Source: Burkholderia sp. (lineage in GTDB: Bacteria; Pseudomonadota; Gammaproteobacteria; Burkholderiales; Burkholderiaceae). Taken from it: a DNA stretch of 5,514 nt. Shown in pieces: positions 1 through 5,514 of the stretch; positions within the stretch are counted from its first letter, which is position 1, and every line of letters starts with the position of its first letter. The notes beneath the pieces were generated by a model. It saw only the letters and a program-made list of their open reading frames with translations, did no database searches and was not told the DNA's origin. The stretch spans positions 1-5,514 of the forward strand of contig JAQGMD010000432.1 in assembly GCA_028292565.1 (NCBI GenBank). Direction: 5' to 3'. The position numbers and the translations under genes were made by a program.

Positions 1-1077
1 CCGACGGCCGAGGAGCTGCTTCCCTGGTTGCGACGTATCGACGAGGCGCGCTGGTACACCAATTTCGGACCGTTGCTAAAGGAATTCGAACAGCAGCTTC
101 TCAGGGTTCTTCCCGCCACTGGCGATCCGATCTCGCTGACGACTGTGAGCAATGCGACGCTGGGTCTCGAACTGGCTTTGCTTGCGTTGGATCTGCCGAA
201 GGGCAGTCGTGTGTTGCTTCCCTCATTTACGTTTGTCGCCACTGCAACCGCTGCGCTGCGCGCGGGACTGACGCCTGTAGTGGCCGATGTCGATCCCGAT
301 AGCTGGCTGCTGACGCCGCAAATCGCTGCGGCGGCGCTGAAGAAAATCCGTGTGGATGCGGTCATGCCGGTGTCTACCTTCGGTTGTCCGCAGGAGATCA
401 GGCAGTGGGACGCCTTCGCCGATGAAACCGGGCTGCCCGTCGTAATTGATGCCGCGGGTTCGCTCGGGAACCAGGAGGTCGGCGGACGTGCCGTGGTGGT
501 CTTCAGCCTGCATGCGACCAAGGCGCTGGCGAGCGGCGAGGGGGGCTTCGTGGTCGCCTCCGATAGTTCGTACATTCGCCGCGTCCGCCAGCTCAGCAAT
601 TTCGGAATCAACCCGGAAACCGGCATATCGGAGTTCGCCGGGAGTAACGGCAAGATGAGTGAGTATCATGCCGCTGTGGGCTTGGCGGCACTGGAAGGAT
701 GGCGAAACATACAACAACGCCGCCGCAAACTGATGCATGCCTACCTGCCCCGGCTGGAGGAGCTTTGCCCCGAAATCATTTTGCAAAAGAAGCCGGACGG
801 CGGCATCTATCCCATCTTTGTCGCCGCCTTGCCGGAATCCGCGCAGATTTCGGAAGTCATGTCTTATATGGCCCGCCATGGCATCGAAACACGTCGATGG
901 TATTGCCCGCCGATACACCGGCAACCTGCTTTCGACCAGTTGGAAAAAGCCGGAACGCTTGAGGTAACGGAATCGATCTCCAACAGGGTGATAGGCTTGC
1001 CGTTCCATATGCAGATCGGCGTCGACCAGATCGACACCGTCTGCGAAAAACTGGCCGAAGCATTGGCTGCACGGTAA
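1..1077 (+). CDS. DegT/DnrJ/EryC1/StrS family PLP-dependent sugar aminotransferase (5' partial)
   Basis: A fold-type I aminotransferase. Known members of this family transfer an amino group, usually from glutamate, to a keto-sugar on a nucleotide carrier in the cytoplasm. The frame is open from base 1 to the stop at 1075-1077, giving 358 visible residues. An internal TTG at 28 could be called as a start, but the codons before it (PTAEELLPWL) read as normal family sequence ahead of the N-terminal RWYTNFGP segment. The true start is therefore probably upstream, with about 10 residues missing. Counting from base 1, the Asp that contacts the PLP ring nitrogen is D150 in VIDAAGS. The Schiff-base lysine is K174 in SLHATK, followed by GEGG at 179-182 and a QLSNFG segment near 198-202. 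All expected catalytic landmarks are present, so the enzyme should be active. The exact sugar (4-amino or 3-amino, gluco or galacto) cannot be read from the sequence. It is the first visible gene of a + strand group with two methyltransferases. Confidence 0.93.
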   Translation, partial: PTAEELLPWLRRIDEARWYTNFGPLLKEFEQQLLRVLPATGDPISLTTVSNATLGLELALLALDLPKGSRVLLPSFTFVATATAALRAGLTPVVADVDPDSWLLTPQIAAAALKKIRVDAVMPVSTFGCPQEIRQWDAFADETGLPVVIDAAGSLGNQEVGGRAVVVFSLHATKALASGEGGFVVASDSSYIRRVRQLSNFGINPETGISEFAGSNGKMSEYHAAVGLAALEGWRNIQQRRRKLMHAYLPRLEELCPEIILQKKPDGGIYPIFVAALPESAQISEVMSYMARHGIETRRWYCPPIHRQPAFDQLEKAGTLEVTESISNRVIGLPFHMQIGVDQIDTVCEKLAEALAAR

Positions 1078-1078
1078 C

Positions 1079-1092
1079 TGGCCGCACGGCCA
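1079..1092. other. Short perfect hairpin between aminotransferase and methyltransferase genes
   Basis: TGGCCG, a 2-base loop CA, then CGGCCA form a 6-bp perfect inverted repeat just after the aminotransferase stop codon. No T-tract follows, so it is not a convincing intrinsic terminator. It might stabilise or weakly attenuate the transcript in the 41-bp gap, or be chance in GC-rich DNA. I see no clear promoter in this gap. Confidence 0.25.
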
Positions 1093-1118
1093 TGCCCACG
1101 GAATTCTTCTAACAGTTA

Positions 1119-1931
1119 TTGGACACTGACCTATTCGTGAACAAGGAAAATATCGATCAATCCGGCAGCGATGCGCAGCAGGTATCGCATGCTCCGGAAC
1201 GGACCTACCGCAGCATTGGATTCGAGACGCGCAAGTTCGATCAGCGCCGCGAGCCATACTGGCAAGGCGTGCAGGAAATCATCGGCATGGATTACGATCC
1301 GGTGGACCTGATCCATCACTTTCCGGCCTTTACCGGGCATGTGTGCCTGGGACGATTTCTGGCGCTGTACGAGGTGTACAAACAAACCCTCGGACTGATG
1401 GGGCATATCGCCGAGGCGGGCGTGTGGAAGGGTTCGTCCCTGCTCATGTTTGCAAAGCTGACCCAGTTATTCGAGCCGGAGGCGCTGACACAGGTGCATG
1501 GCTTTGACTGGTTCCGCGGAAACCATCCTGAAGAAGCAGAAAAGCATCTGGTCAGCGAAAATTCCTACTTCGAAAGCAAGGAACGTCTCGAAGCCCTGAT
1601 CCGCGCACAGAGGCTCGACAACGTGGCTTTGCTGCATGAGCTCGATCTGTCGAAAGACCTCGATGCCTTTTTCAGCAAATACGCACACCTGCAATTCAAA
1701 CTGGTATTCCTCGACTGCGGCCTTTACCCCGTGGTGCGTCATTGCATCGAATACTTCTGGGAGCGACTGACTCCCGGCGGTATCCTGCTGCTCGATAATA
1801 TCAATCACGAAACGGCGCCGGGAGAGACGCTTGCGGTCCGTGAAATGTTGCCCGGCATGCGGATCCGCACCTTCCCATTCACGCAGCAACCGACGGGTTA
1901 CATAGTTAAACCCGCACAAGACGCATTGTGA
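1119..1931 (+). CDS. TylF/MycF-like class I SAM-dependent methyltransferase
   Basis: A 270-residue protein with a class I methyltransferase layout resembling the TylF/MycF (macrocin O-methyltransferase) family, whose characterised members O-methylate deoxysugars. The SAM-binding loop is IAEAGVWKGSSL at about residues 97-108, matching the family pattern of E-x-G-V-x-x-G-x-S. A likely ribose-binding acid follows at D130 in VHGFDWF. The strand pair FLDCGLY (197-203) and PGGILLLDN (219-227) falls where family members usually carry D-x-D-x-Y and a DD pair that bind a divalent metal. Here the second Asp of each is replaced (G201 and N227), so metal use may differ. The start is uncertain. TTG at 1119 is the longest option (in-frame stop TAA at 1110-1112); GTG at 1137 is equally plausible. 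Neither has a good ribosome binding site. The first ~55 residues are poorly conserved-looking. It lies 41 bp after the aminotransferase and overlaps the next gene by 4 bp. Substrate unknown; a sugar hydroxyl is an inference from context. Confidence 0.8.
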   Translation: MDTDLFVNKENIDQSGSDAQQVSHAPERTYRSIGFETRKFDQRREPYWQGVQEIIGMDYDPVDLIHHFPAFTGHVCLGRFLALYEVYKQTLGLMGHIAEAGVWKGSSLLMFAKLTQLFEPEALTQVHGFDWFRGNHPEEAEKHLVSENSYFESKERLEALIRAQRLDNVALLHELDLSKDLDAFFSKYAHLQFKLVFLDCGLYPVVRHCIEYFWERLTPGGILLLDNINHETAPGETLAVREMLPGMRIRTFPFTQQPTGYIVKPAQDAL

Positions 1932-3019
1932 GCCGCGTCCTGATTTTTCCGTCATCCATGGCGGAGGCTCTCGATTTTCTCTCGGAGTCGAAGCTGCTGG
2001 GCGCGTTGGTTGTCGGAGCTTCCTCGCTGAAGAACGACCCGAATGCGCATCATTTCAACGATTGGTTCTATTTGCCCCTGGTGAATGATCCGGCCTTCGC
2101 CGAGGCTTTCATCGATCGCTTGCACCAGCATGAGATCAAGCAGGTTTTTTCCCCTAACAATACTGTTCATACTTATCTCTCCCGCCTGATCGAACGCAAA
2201 TCGCTTGAGGTCGAATTGCTGCCGCTGCCGTTCGATGTCGAGCTTGAACGTTTTGTGTCAGTCCGCACTCGAGCCAGGTCGACCGCCGGAGTGGTGCAAG
2301 CGATCGCAGGCGAAAAACATGGTTTGAAACGGTTTGACATCGACGCGATCCTGAACATGACGGACCGGATTTTCGGCCAATGCGGTGAAGGAAAAATGTC
2401 TGCGTTGATGGGCGCGATGGCTACATGTCCGAAAGGCGACGTGGTGGAAATCGGCGCGTTCGCCGGAAAATCGGCCGCGGCGCTTTCGTACCTTTCGCAG
2501 CGTCTGCAAATCGGCCCGATGCTGGTGGTCGATCCATGGCGCATTGAAAATTCGGTGCAGAAGGATGCTCCGCAGTTTGTTCAGGATATGGCAGCAGGGG
2601 ATTACTGGGATCTCATCGCGGACCTGTTCCTCGCCAATCTTGCGCCTGTGTCCCCTGCGGGCTTCAACTACTTGCGGCATACGTCGGAACAGGGGGCTGC
2701 GATTTATGCGGCCGGAACAGTTCACTCCGATGCGTTCGGAAAGACTGTCTACTCCGGTGGCATCGCCTTCCTGCACATCGATGGCAATCACGACTACGTC
2801 GAGGTGTACAAGGATGTGATGCTGTGGGTTCCAAAAATGGTGCCGGGTGGCTGGCTGGTGCTCGACGACTATTGCTGGCCGCATGGAAACGGGCCGCGCA
2901 GGGTGGGGGACATGATACTGGAACAGCACGCCGACAAGGTCTTGTACAGCTTTGTCATCGACGGAGCTTTGTTCATGCAACTCAGTGCGCCCATCCGGTT
3001 TGTGGCCAATCCGGCCTGA
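1928..3019 (+). CDS. Two-domain protein: pre-ATP-grasp-like N-terminus plus Methyltransf_24-type SAM methyltransferase
   Basis: A 363-residue protein. Residues ~3-90 look like a small Rossmann-type unit: a hydrophobic first strand VLIFPSS, a helix, the strand ALVVGASS, then a phased LPLVND-PAFAEAFIDRLHQHEIKQVFSP region. This order resembles the pre-ATP-grasp (carbamoyl-phosphate synthase N-domain-like) fold. No ATP-grasp domain follows. After a helical linker (~110-165), a Methyltransf_24-like catalytic domain begins. Its SAM loop is VVEIGAFAGKSAAALS (172-187) and its acidic strand end is VVDPW (D202). The family hallmark FLHIDGNHDY (281-290) is followed by PGGWLVLDDY (306-315), supplying D285, H288, D313 and D314 for likely metal or substrate contacts. 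The GTG start at 1928 overlaps the upstream TGA stop, indicating translational coupling. It also keeps the first beta strand, which an internal ATG at 1958 would remove. The methyltransferase call is strong. The N-domain assignment is moderate, and the substrate is unknown. Confidence 0.85.
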   Translation: MSRVLIFPSSMAEALDFLSESKLLGALVVGASSLKNDPNAHHFNDWFYLPLVNDPAFAEAFIDRLHQHEIKQVFSPNNTVHTYLSRLIERKSLEVELLPLPFDVELERFVSVRTRARSTAGVVQAIAGEKHGLKRFDIDAILNMTDRIFGQCGEGKMSALMGAMATCPKGDVVEIGAFAGKSAAALSYLSQRLQIGPMLVVDPWRIENSVQKDAPQFVQDMAAGDYWDLIADLFLANLAPVSPAGFNYLRHTSEQGAAIYAAGTVHSDAFGKTVYSGGIAFLHIDGNHDYVEVYKDVMLWVPKMVPGGWLVLDDYCWPHGNGPRRVGDMILEQHADKVLYSFVIDGALFMQLSAPIRFVANPA

Positions 3020-3021
3020 CG

Positions 3022-3057
3022 CGCCATAGCTCCCGAGAGCGAAACGGACCCGCTACG
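3022..3057. repeat. Possible decayed partial copy of the neighbouring palindromic repeat
   Basis: The 11 bases at 3022-3032 (CGCCATAGCTC) are the exact reverse complement of 3161-3171 in the core of the adjacent palindrome. The 9 bases at 3049-3057 (CCCGCTACG) recur in direct orientation at 3195-3203 in its right arm. Two such matches in a 36-base stretch suggest a shortened or degraded repeat copy just after the methyltransferase stop codon. Chance similarity in GC-rich DNA remains possible. Confidence 0.35.
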
Positions 3058-3082
3058 TCGGCTGGAAATCGTACCCGGTCTA

Positions 3083-3241
3083 AGGCGCCGCGCAGGAATA
3101 AGTTGGGCAATTTGGCGGCCGTCGCGGGATGCGGTGCAAGGCGTGAGGAGGAGTCATAGCGAGCTATGGCGACGACGAGCAACGCCGCAACGCGCCCGCT
3201 ACGACCAGCAAAATTGGCCAACTTATTCCTGCGCGGTGCCT
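3083..3241. repeat. Long imperfect palindromic intergenic repeat between convergent genes
   Basis: An inverted repeat of about 160 bp fills the gap between two converging operons. The left arm from 3084 and the reverse complement of the right arm ending at 3240 agree at 28 of the first 30 positions, both containing GCGCAGGAATAAGTTGG. They continue with about four mismatches and one gap to a shared GCGGG at 3124-3128 and 3195-3199. Inner sequence is more diverged. The centre is a perfect short stem, CATAGC at 3155-3160 and GCTATG at 3163-3168, around GA. As RNA from either strand it would fold into a long hairpin, so it could end or protect both convergent transcripts. There is no open frame that looks coding. 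The size and structure fit a MITE-like or REP-like dispersed element. I believe similar elements occur in betaproteobacterial genomes, but copy number cannot be tested here. Its right tip touches the stop codon of the minus-strand acetyltransferase gene. Confidence 0.85.
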
Positions 3242-3806
3242 AAACATTGAGGTCGGTTTCCAGCAGGTCGTAAAACTTCGCGTTGTGCCAGACCTCGTCC
3301 TTCATGAATGCGTGGCGTTTCTCGCCGATGTAGTGAAATCCCCACTGCTTGATGATGCGCTCCGATTCCGCATTCGAAGTGAAGTGCTCCACCACCAGCC
3401 GGTGTATGCCAAGTTCATGAAAGGCGAAGGCGATGACCCGCCTGCCGGCTTCCGACATGATGCGCTGTCCCTGGAATTCCCGTCCCAGCCAATATGCCAG
3501 CTCCGCGCTATGGTAGGTGAGTGCCCGGTGGTGGCGCAGGATGCCGATCAGGGAAATGATGCCGCAGAAGCGGCCCTCTTTGAAGATCGACCAGGTGATG
3601 CCTCGCTCGTCACGGCGGCTTTGTTCGAGATTGTCGATAAGCGCCCTGGTTTCGGAGATGTCCTTGTGCGGCTTCCATGACATCAATCGACTGATCTGTG
3701 GATCGGCCACATGCGGCCAGACGTCCTGGAGGTCCTTCATGTCGATAGGCGTGAGCAGCAGGCGGTCGGTATGGAGTGTCAGGTTTTCCGGAAACAATTT
3801 GTTCAT
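3240..3806 (-). CDS. GNAT family N-acetyltransferase, RimJ/RimL type (Acetyltransf_3)
   Basis: A 188-residue protein of typical single-domain GNAT length that should transfer an acyl group from acyl-CoA to an amine. The N-terminal signature LHTDRLLLTPID (11-22) is the usual opening strand of RimJ/RimL-like acetyltransferases. The acetyl-CoA pyrophosphate region is LAYWLGREFQGQRIMSEA (103-120). Motif B has N145, S148 and R150 in SNAESERIIKQWGF, with the GF pair at 156-157, then GEKRHAFMKD. All core elements are present, so it should be functional. ATG at 3806 overlaps the upstream propeller gene stop by 4 bp (ATGA), and the upstream GAAGAGAG is a possible ribosome binding site. Its TAG stop at 3242-3240 lies at the outer tip of the palindromic repeat. 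In a sugar locus it may acetylate an amino sugar, but this subfamily also contains protein N-terminal and antibiotic acetyltransferases, so the target is not established. Confidence 0.9.
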   Translation of the reverse strand: MNKLFPENLTLHTDRLLLTPIDMKDLQDVWPHVADPQISRLMSWKPHKDISETRALIDNLEQSRRDERGITWSIFKEGRFCGIISLIGILRHHRALTYHSAELAYWLGREFQGQRIMSEAGRRVIAFAFHELGIHRLVVEHFTSNAESERIIKQWGFHYIGEKRHAFMKDEVWHNAKFYDLLETDLNV

Positions 3807-4735
3807 CTCTCTTCAATTGAGCATTCGGCATATCCCATACCTTCTGCCCCAAAGCCGTTACCGTTGTAGAACATCAGCAATCGCTTATCCTGCCGGATGA
3901 CGTACGGGTAGGCCAGCATCAGCGAATCCCATCCACTTTCGGATAATTCAATTCCTGCACGTGTGTCGTCACGGGTCCACTGCTCAAGGTCGCGAGAATG
4001 TGCGTAACCAATGCGATAACCTCCGGCGCCATTGCGGAAGTCGCTCATGCCGCGGTAACAAAACCACATGTGGTAAGTGTCGTTTTCCCTGATCACGGTG
4101 GGTCTGGTCAACGCTTCGCTGTCATGGCTGCAGGGCAGGGCCGTAATGCCGGGCTGACGCCACGCTATACCATCGTCTGATTGCGCAACCTTCAGGTCAT
4201 ATTGGTGCTCCAGCTTGCCGTCGACTTCGCGCCAGGCCGTGCCGGAGCAATACCATGATCGCCAATGCCCCTGGTCGAACAACATGAAAGGCGACGTCGC
4301 GGAATAGGGCTCGGCGGCAGTAGCCGTGAGAATCGGCTCTTCACTCACACGGGCGAATGTGACGCCATCCTCGCTTACCGCCAGCCCGGTGAAATTCCGG
4401 TACGGGACGTCGGTGCCACGGCTCCAGCCACTGTAGTAGAGGAAAAGGCGTTTGCCGACTTCGACTACGCAGCTCGGCATGATCCCATGTTCGTCAAACG
4501 CTCCCGCTTTGCCTGTCTCAAGTATCGGCCGGTCGTGTACGTAGAGCACCTCGCTCGGATCGTGGGCAGAAACGTCGATGAAGGTCGTCATGCTCAGACC
4601 CGGTTCCGGCCGTGTCGAAAAAAAGATCCGCAAGGTATTCGCATCTTTTTGCCATACCGTGGGTACCTGGGCATGACTGTGCATCCAGCCATGTTGCCCC
4701 GATGCCGCGAAGATTCTCCCTTTCTTGGTCCACAT
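3803..4735 (-). CDS. Five-bladed beta-propeller protein, GH43/GH32/GH130-like fold
   Basis: A 310-residue protein without an evident signal peptide, so probably cytoplasmic. It shows a clear five-fold internal repeat. Each unit opens with a strand ending in a proline motif: HAQVPTV, GIMPSCV, SATSPFM, LTRPTVI and LAYPYVI, with prolines at 25, 87, 149, 212 and 277, i.e. every 62-65 residues. Each continues with an aromatic strand such as LRIFFS, LFLYYSGW, WRSWYCSG, YHMWFCYRG and LLMFYNG. Three carry a further strand of the type LAVSEDGVTF, LKVAQSDDGIAW or IGYAHSRDLEQW, typical of glycosidase propellers. Acidic residues that could sit in the central pocket include D81, E82, D205, E207 and D270, but I cannot assign a catalytic set. 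Glycan cleavage, phosphorolysis or binding are all possible. ATG at 4735 is preceded by GGAGAA inside the end of the upstream gene, which stops 5 bp before it. It overlaps the downstream acetyltransferase by 4 bp. Confidence 0.8.
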   Translation of the reverse strand: MWTKKGRIFAASGQHGWMHSHAQVPTVWQKDANTLRIFFSTRPEPGLSMTTFIDVSAHDPSEVLYVHDRPILETGKAGAFDEHGIMPSCVVEVGKRLFLYYSGWSRGTDVPYRNFTGLAVSEDGVTFARVSEEPILTATAAEPYSATSPFMLFDQGHWRSWYCSGTAWREVDGKLEHQYDLKVAQSDDGIAWRQPGITALPCSHDSEALTRPTVIRENDTYHMWFCYRGMSDFRNGAGGYRIGYAHSRDLEQWTRDDTRAGIELSESGWDSLMLAYPYVIRQDKRLLMFYNGNGFGAEGMGYAECSIEER

Positions 4736-4740
4736 GAAGG

Positions 4741-5514
4741 CTATTCTCCGAGTTCGCGCCTGGCCGCCGCCTTGACGACCTCGTCCAGCCAGGTATGCAT
4801 GCTTTTGCCCGACTTTTCCATCGCCTGCAACGCGAGCGCCTTGGTGTCAAGATTTACGCCTTCGAGCTGCCCATCGACACGGGTCAGATGAGTGCCGCCG
4901 CGCGGGCCAGGAATTTGATAGTTGAAGTTCGCCGGAGGTTCACCCTCGCCGACGACAAAATCGATGAGATAGAAGACGCCGCCGATCATCCAGCGCAGTC
5001 TTACGTCGCGCGCTTCGACCGGCATTTCCTGCAGCGGCAGCGGCGCATTGAATTGCGGATTGGTGGCGGTCAATATCTTTGCAAAGCGGGTCTCGCGCAG
5101 CCATGGTGGCATGCTTTCGTCGCCCACGACCACGCGGCCGCCGACTTTGGTGACCCGCGCGAATTCTTTCAAAGCACGCTTGATGTCACCGAACTCGCCC
5201 AGTCCGCCGAAGTGATAGACCGCATCGAAATACCGATCGGGAAACGGCAGGTAGCTGCCGTTGGAAACCGAGTATTCAACGGGCACGCTGACCCCGTGCA
5301 GTCGTTCGACACATTTTTCCAGCATAGGCAGCGAGATATCCTGGAGATAGAGCTTGCCGGAGGCATCCAGGCGCTGCGCCAACAGCGCGGAATCGCGTCC
5401 TGAGCCGCAACTGACTTCAAGCACGCGGTGGTGCGGTTTCAGTTCCAGCGTGTCGACCATTTTGTTCCGGGTGACGGTCTCGTCTTCCCAAAAGGTTTCA
5501 AAGGTCAGGTGCAG
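4741..5514 (-). CDS. Class I SAM-dependent methyltransferase, Methyltransf_11/UbiE-like (5' partial)
   Basis: The frame is open from the right edge of the window to the TAG at 4743-4741, giving 257 visible residues. An internal ATG at 5460 could be called as a start. The 18 codons before it (LHLTFETFWEDETVTRNK) read as a natural continuation into MVDTLELKPHHRVLEV, the helix that precedes motif I in UbiE-like enzymes. The true start is probably beyond the window. Counting from 5514, motif I is VLEVSCGSGRD (31-41) and the ribose-binding acid is D59 in LQDIS. The motif II region is FDAVYHFGGLGEFGD (96-110), and motif III is KVGGRVVVGDE (123-133). The last ~120 residues, with PPWLRETRFAK and NYQIPGPRGGTH, are a family-specific extension probably involved in substrate recognition. 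It heads the minus-strand operon, ending 5 bp before the propeller gene. The acceptor is unknown; small molecules and sugars are both plausible for this broad family. Confidence 0.88.
   Translation of the reverse strand: MHLTFETFWEDETVTRNKMVDTLELKPHHRVLEVSCGSGRDSALLAQRLDASGKLYLQDISLPMLEKCVERLHGVSVPVEYSVSNGSYLPFPDRYFDAVYHFGGLGEFGDIKRALKEFARVTKVGGRVVVGDESMPPWLRETRFAKILTATNPQFNAPLPLQEMPVEARDVRLRWMIGGVFYLIDFVVGEGEPPANFNYQIPGPRGGTHLTRVDGQLEGVNLDTKALALQAMEKSGKSMHTWLDEVVKAAARRELGE

Noticed and set aside
28..30. TTG as the true start of the aminotransferase
   Set aside because: The frame is open to base 1 and the preceding codons look like family N-terminal sequence, so the gene most likely starts before the window.
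223..1257. 344-codon open frame on the minus strand opposite the aminotransferase
   Set aside because: It lies antisense to a strongly supported enzyme gene, has no recognisable domain and shows Arg/Cys/Gln-rich shadow composition.
2258..2980. 240-codon minus-strand frame opposite the second methyltransferase
   Set aside because: Antisense shadow in GC-rich DNA; His/Arg-rich, with no domain pattern, while the plus frame carries intact methyltransferase motifs.
2824..3221. Short frames running through the intergenic repeat on both strands
   Set aside because: They owe their openness to the palindrome, have no domain, and overlap well-supported genes or repeat arms.
3083..3241. CRISPR array, tRNA or riboswitch in the intergenic gap
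   Set aside because: There is one inverted pair rather than repeated direct units with spacers, no cloverleaf, and the site is downstream of both flanking genes, which does not suit a riboswitch.
4265..5403. Two long plus-strand frames (208 and 202 codons) opposite the propeller and UbiE-like genes
   Set aside because: Both are antisense to genes with clear motifs, and neither shows a domain or ribosome binding site.

Overview
The window looks like part of a surface-glycan or other sugar-modification locus from a Gram-negative proteobacterium, probably a betaproteobacterium. The lineage is inferred from the moderately high GC, tightly packed genes with GTG/TTG starts, and a long palindromic intergenic repeat of a type I associate with that group; no marker gene settles it. 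All six genes are enzyme-like or sugar-related. None looks like a transposase, phage or plasmid gene.

Left block, + strand (1-3019): a DegT/DnrJ/EryC1/StrS PLP-dependent sugar aminotransferase whose start lies before the window, then a TylF/MycF-like SAM methyltransferase, then a second SAM methyltransferase. The last two overlap by 4 bp (GTGA), so they are probably translationally coupled. The second methyltransferase is the most unusual protein here: a C-terminal Methyltransf_24-type domain follows an N-terminal Rossmann-like segment resembling the pre-ATP-grasp domain, with no ATP-grasp domain between them.

Centre (3020-3239): a non-coding gap between two converging operons, dominated by an imperfect palindrome of about 160 bp. 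Its outer arms match at 28 of the first 30 positions. Its right end reaches the stop codon of the neighbouring minus-strand gene, and a decayed partial copy may lie just to its left.

Right block, - strand (5514-3240, read right to left): a UbiE/Methyltransf_11-type SAM methyltransferase that runs off the right edge, a five-bladed beta-propeller protein of the GH43/GH32/GH130-like fold, and a RimJ/RimL-type GNAT acetyltransferase. Gaps are 5 bp and -4 bp (ATGA overlap), so this is one operon.

A working picture, inferred from gene content only: the aminotransferase makes an amino sugar on a nucleotide carrier, the acetyltransferase could N-acylate such an amine, and three methyltransferases of different families could decorate sugars or an amino-acid-like substituent. 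The propeller protein may bind or cleave glycans. No glycosyltransferase, flippase or polymerase is in view, so the final product (O-antigen, capsule, glycosylated flagellin or a secreted metabolite) cannot be named.
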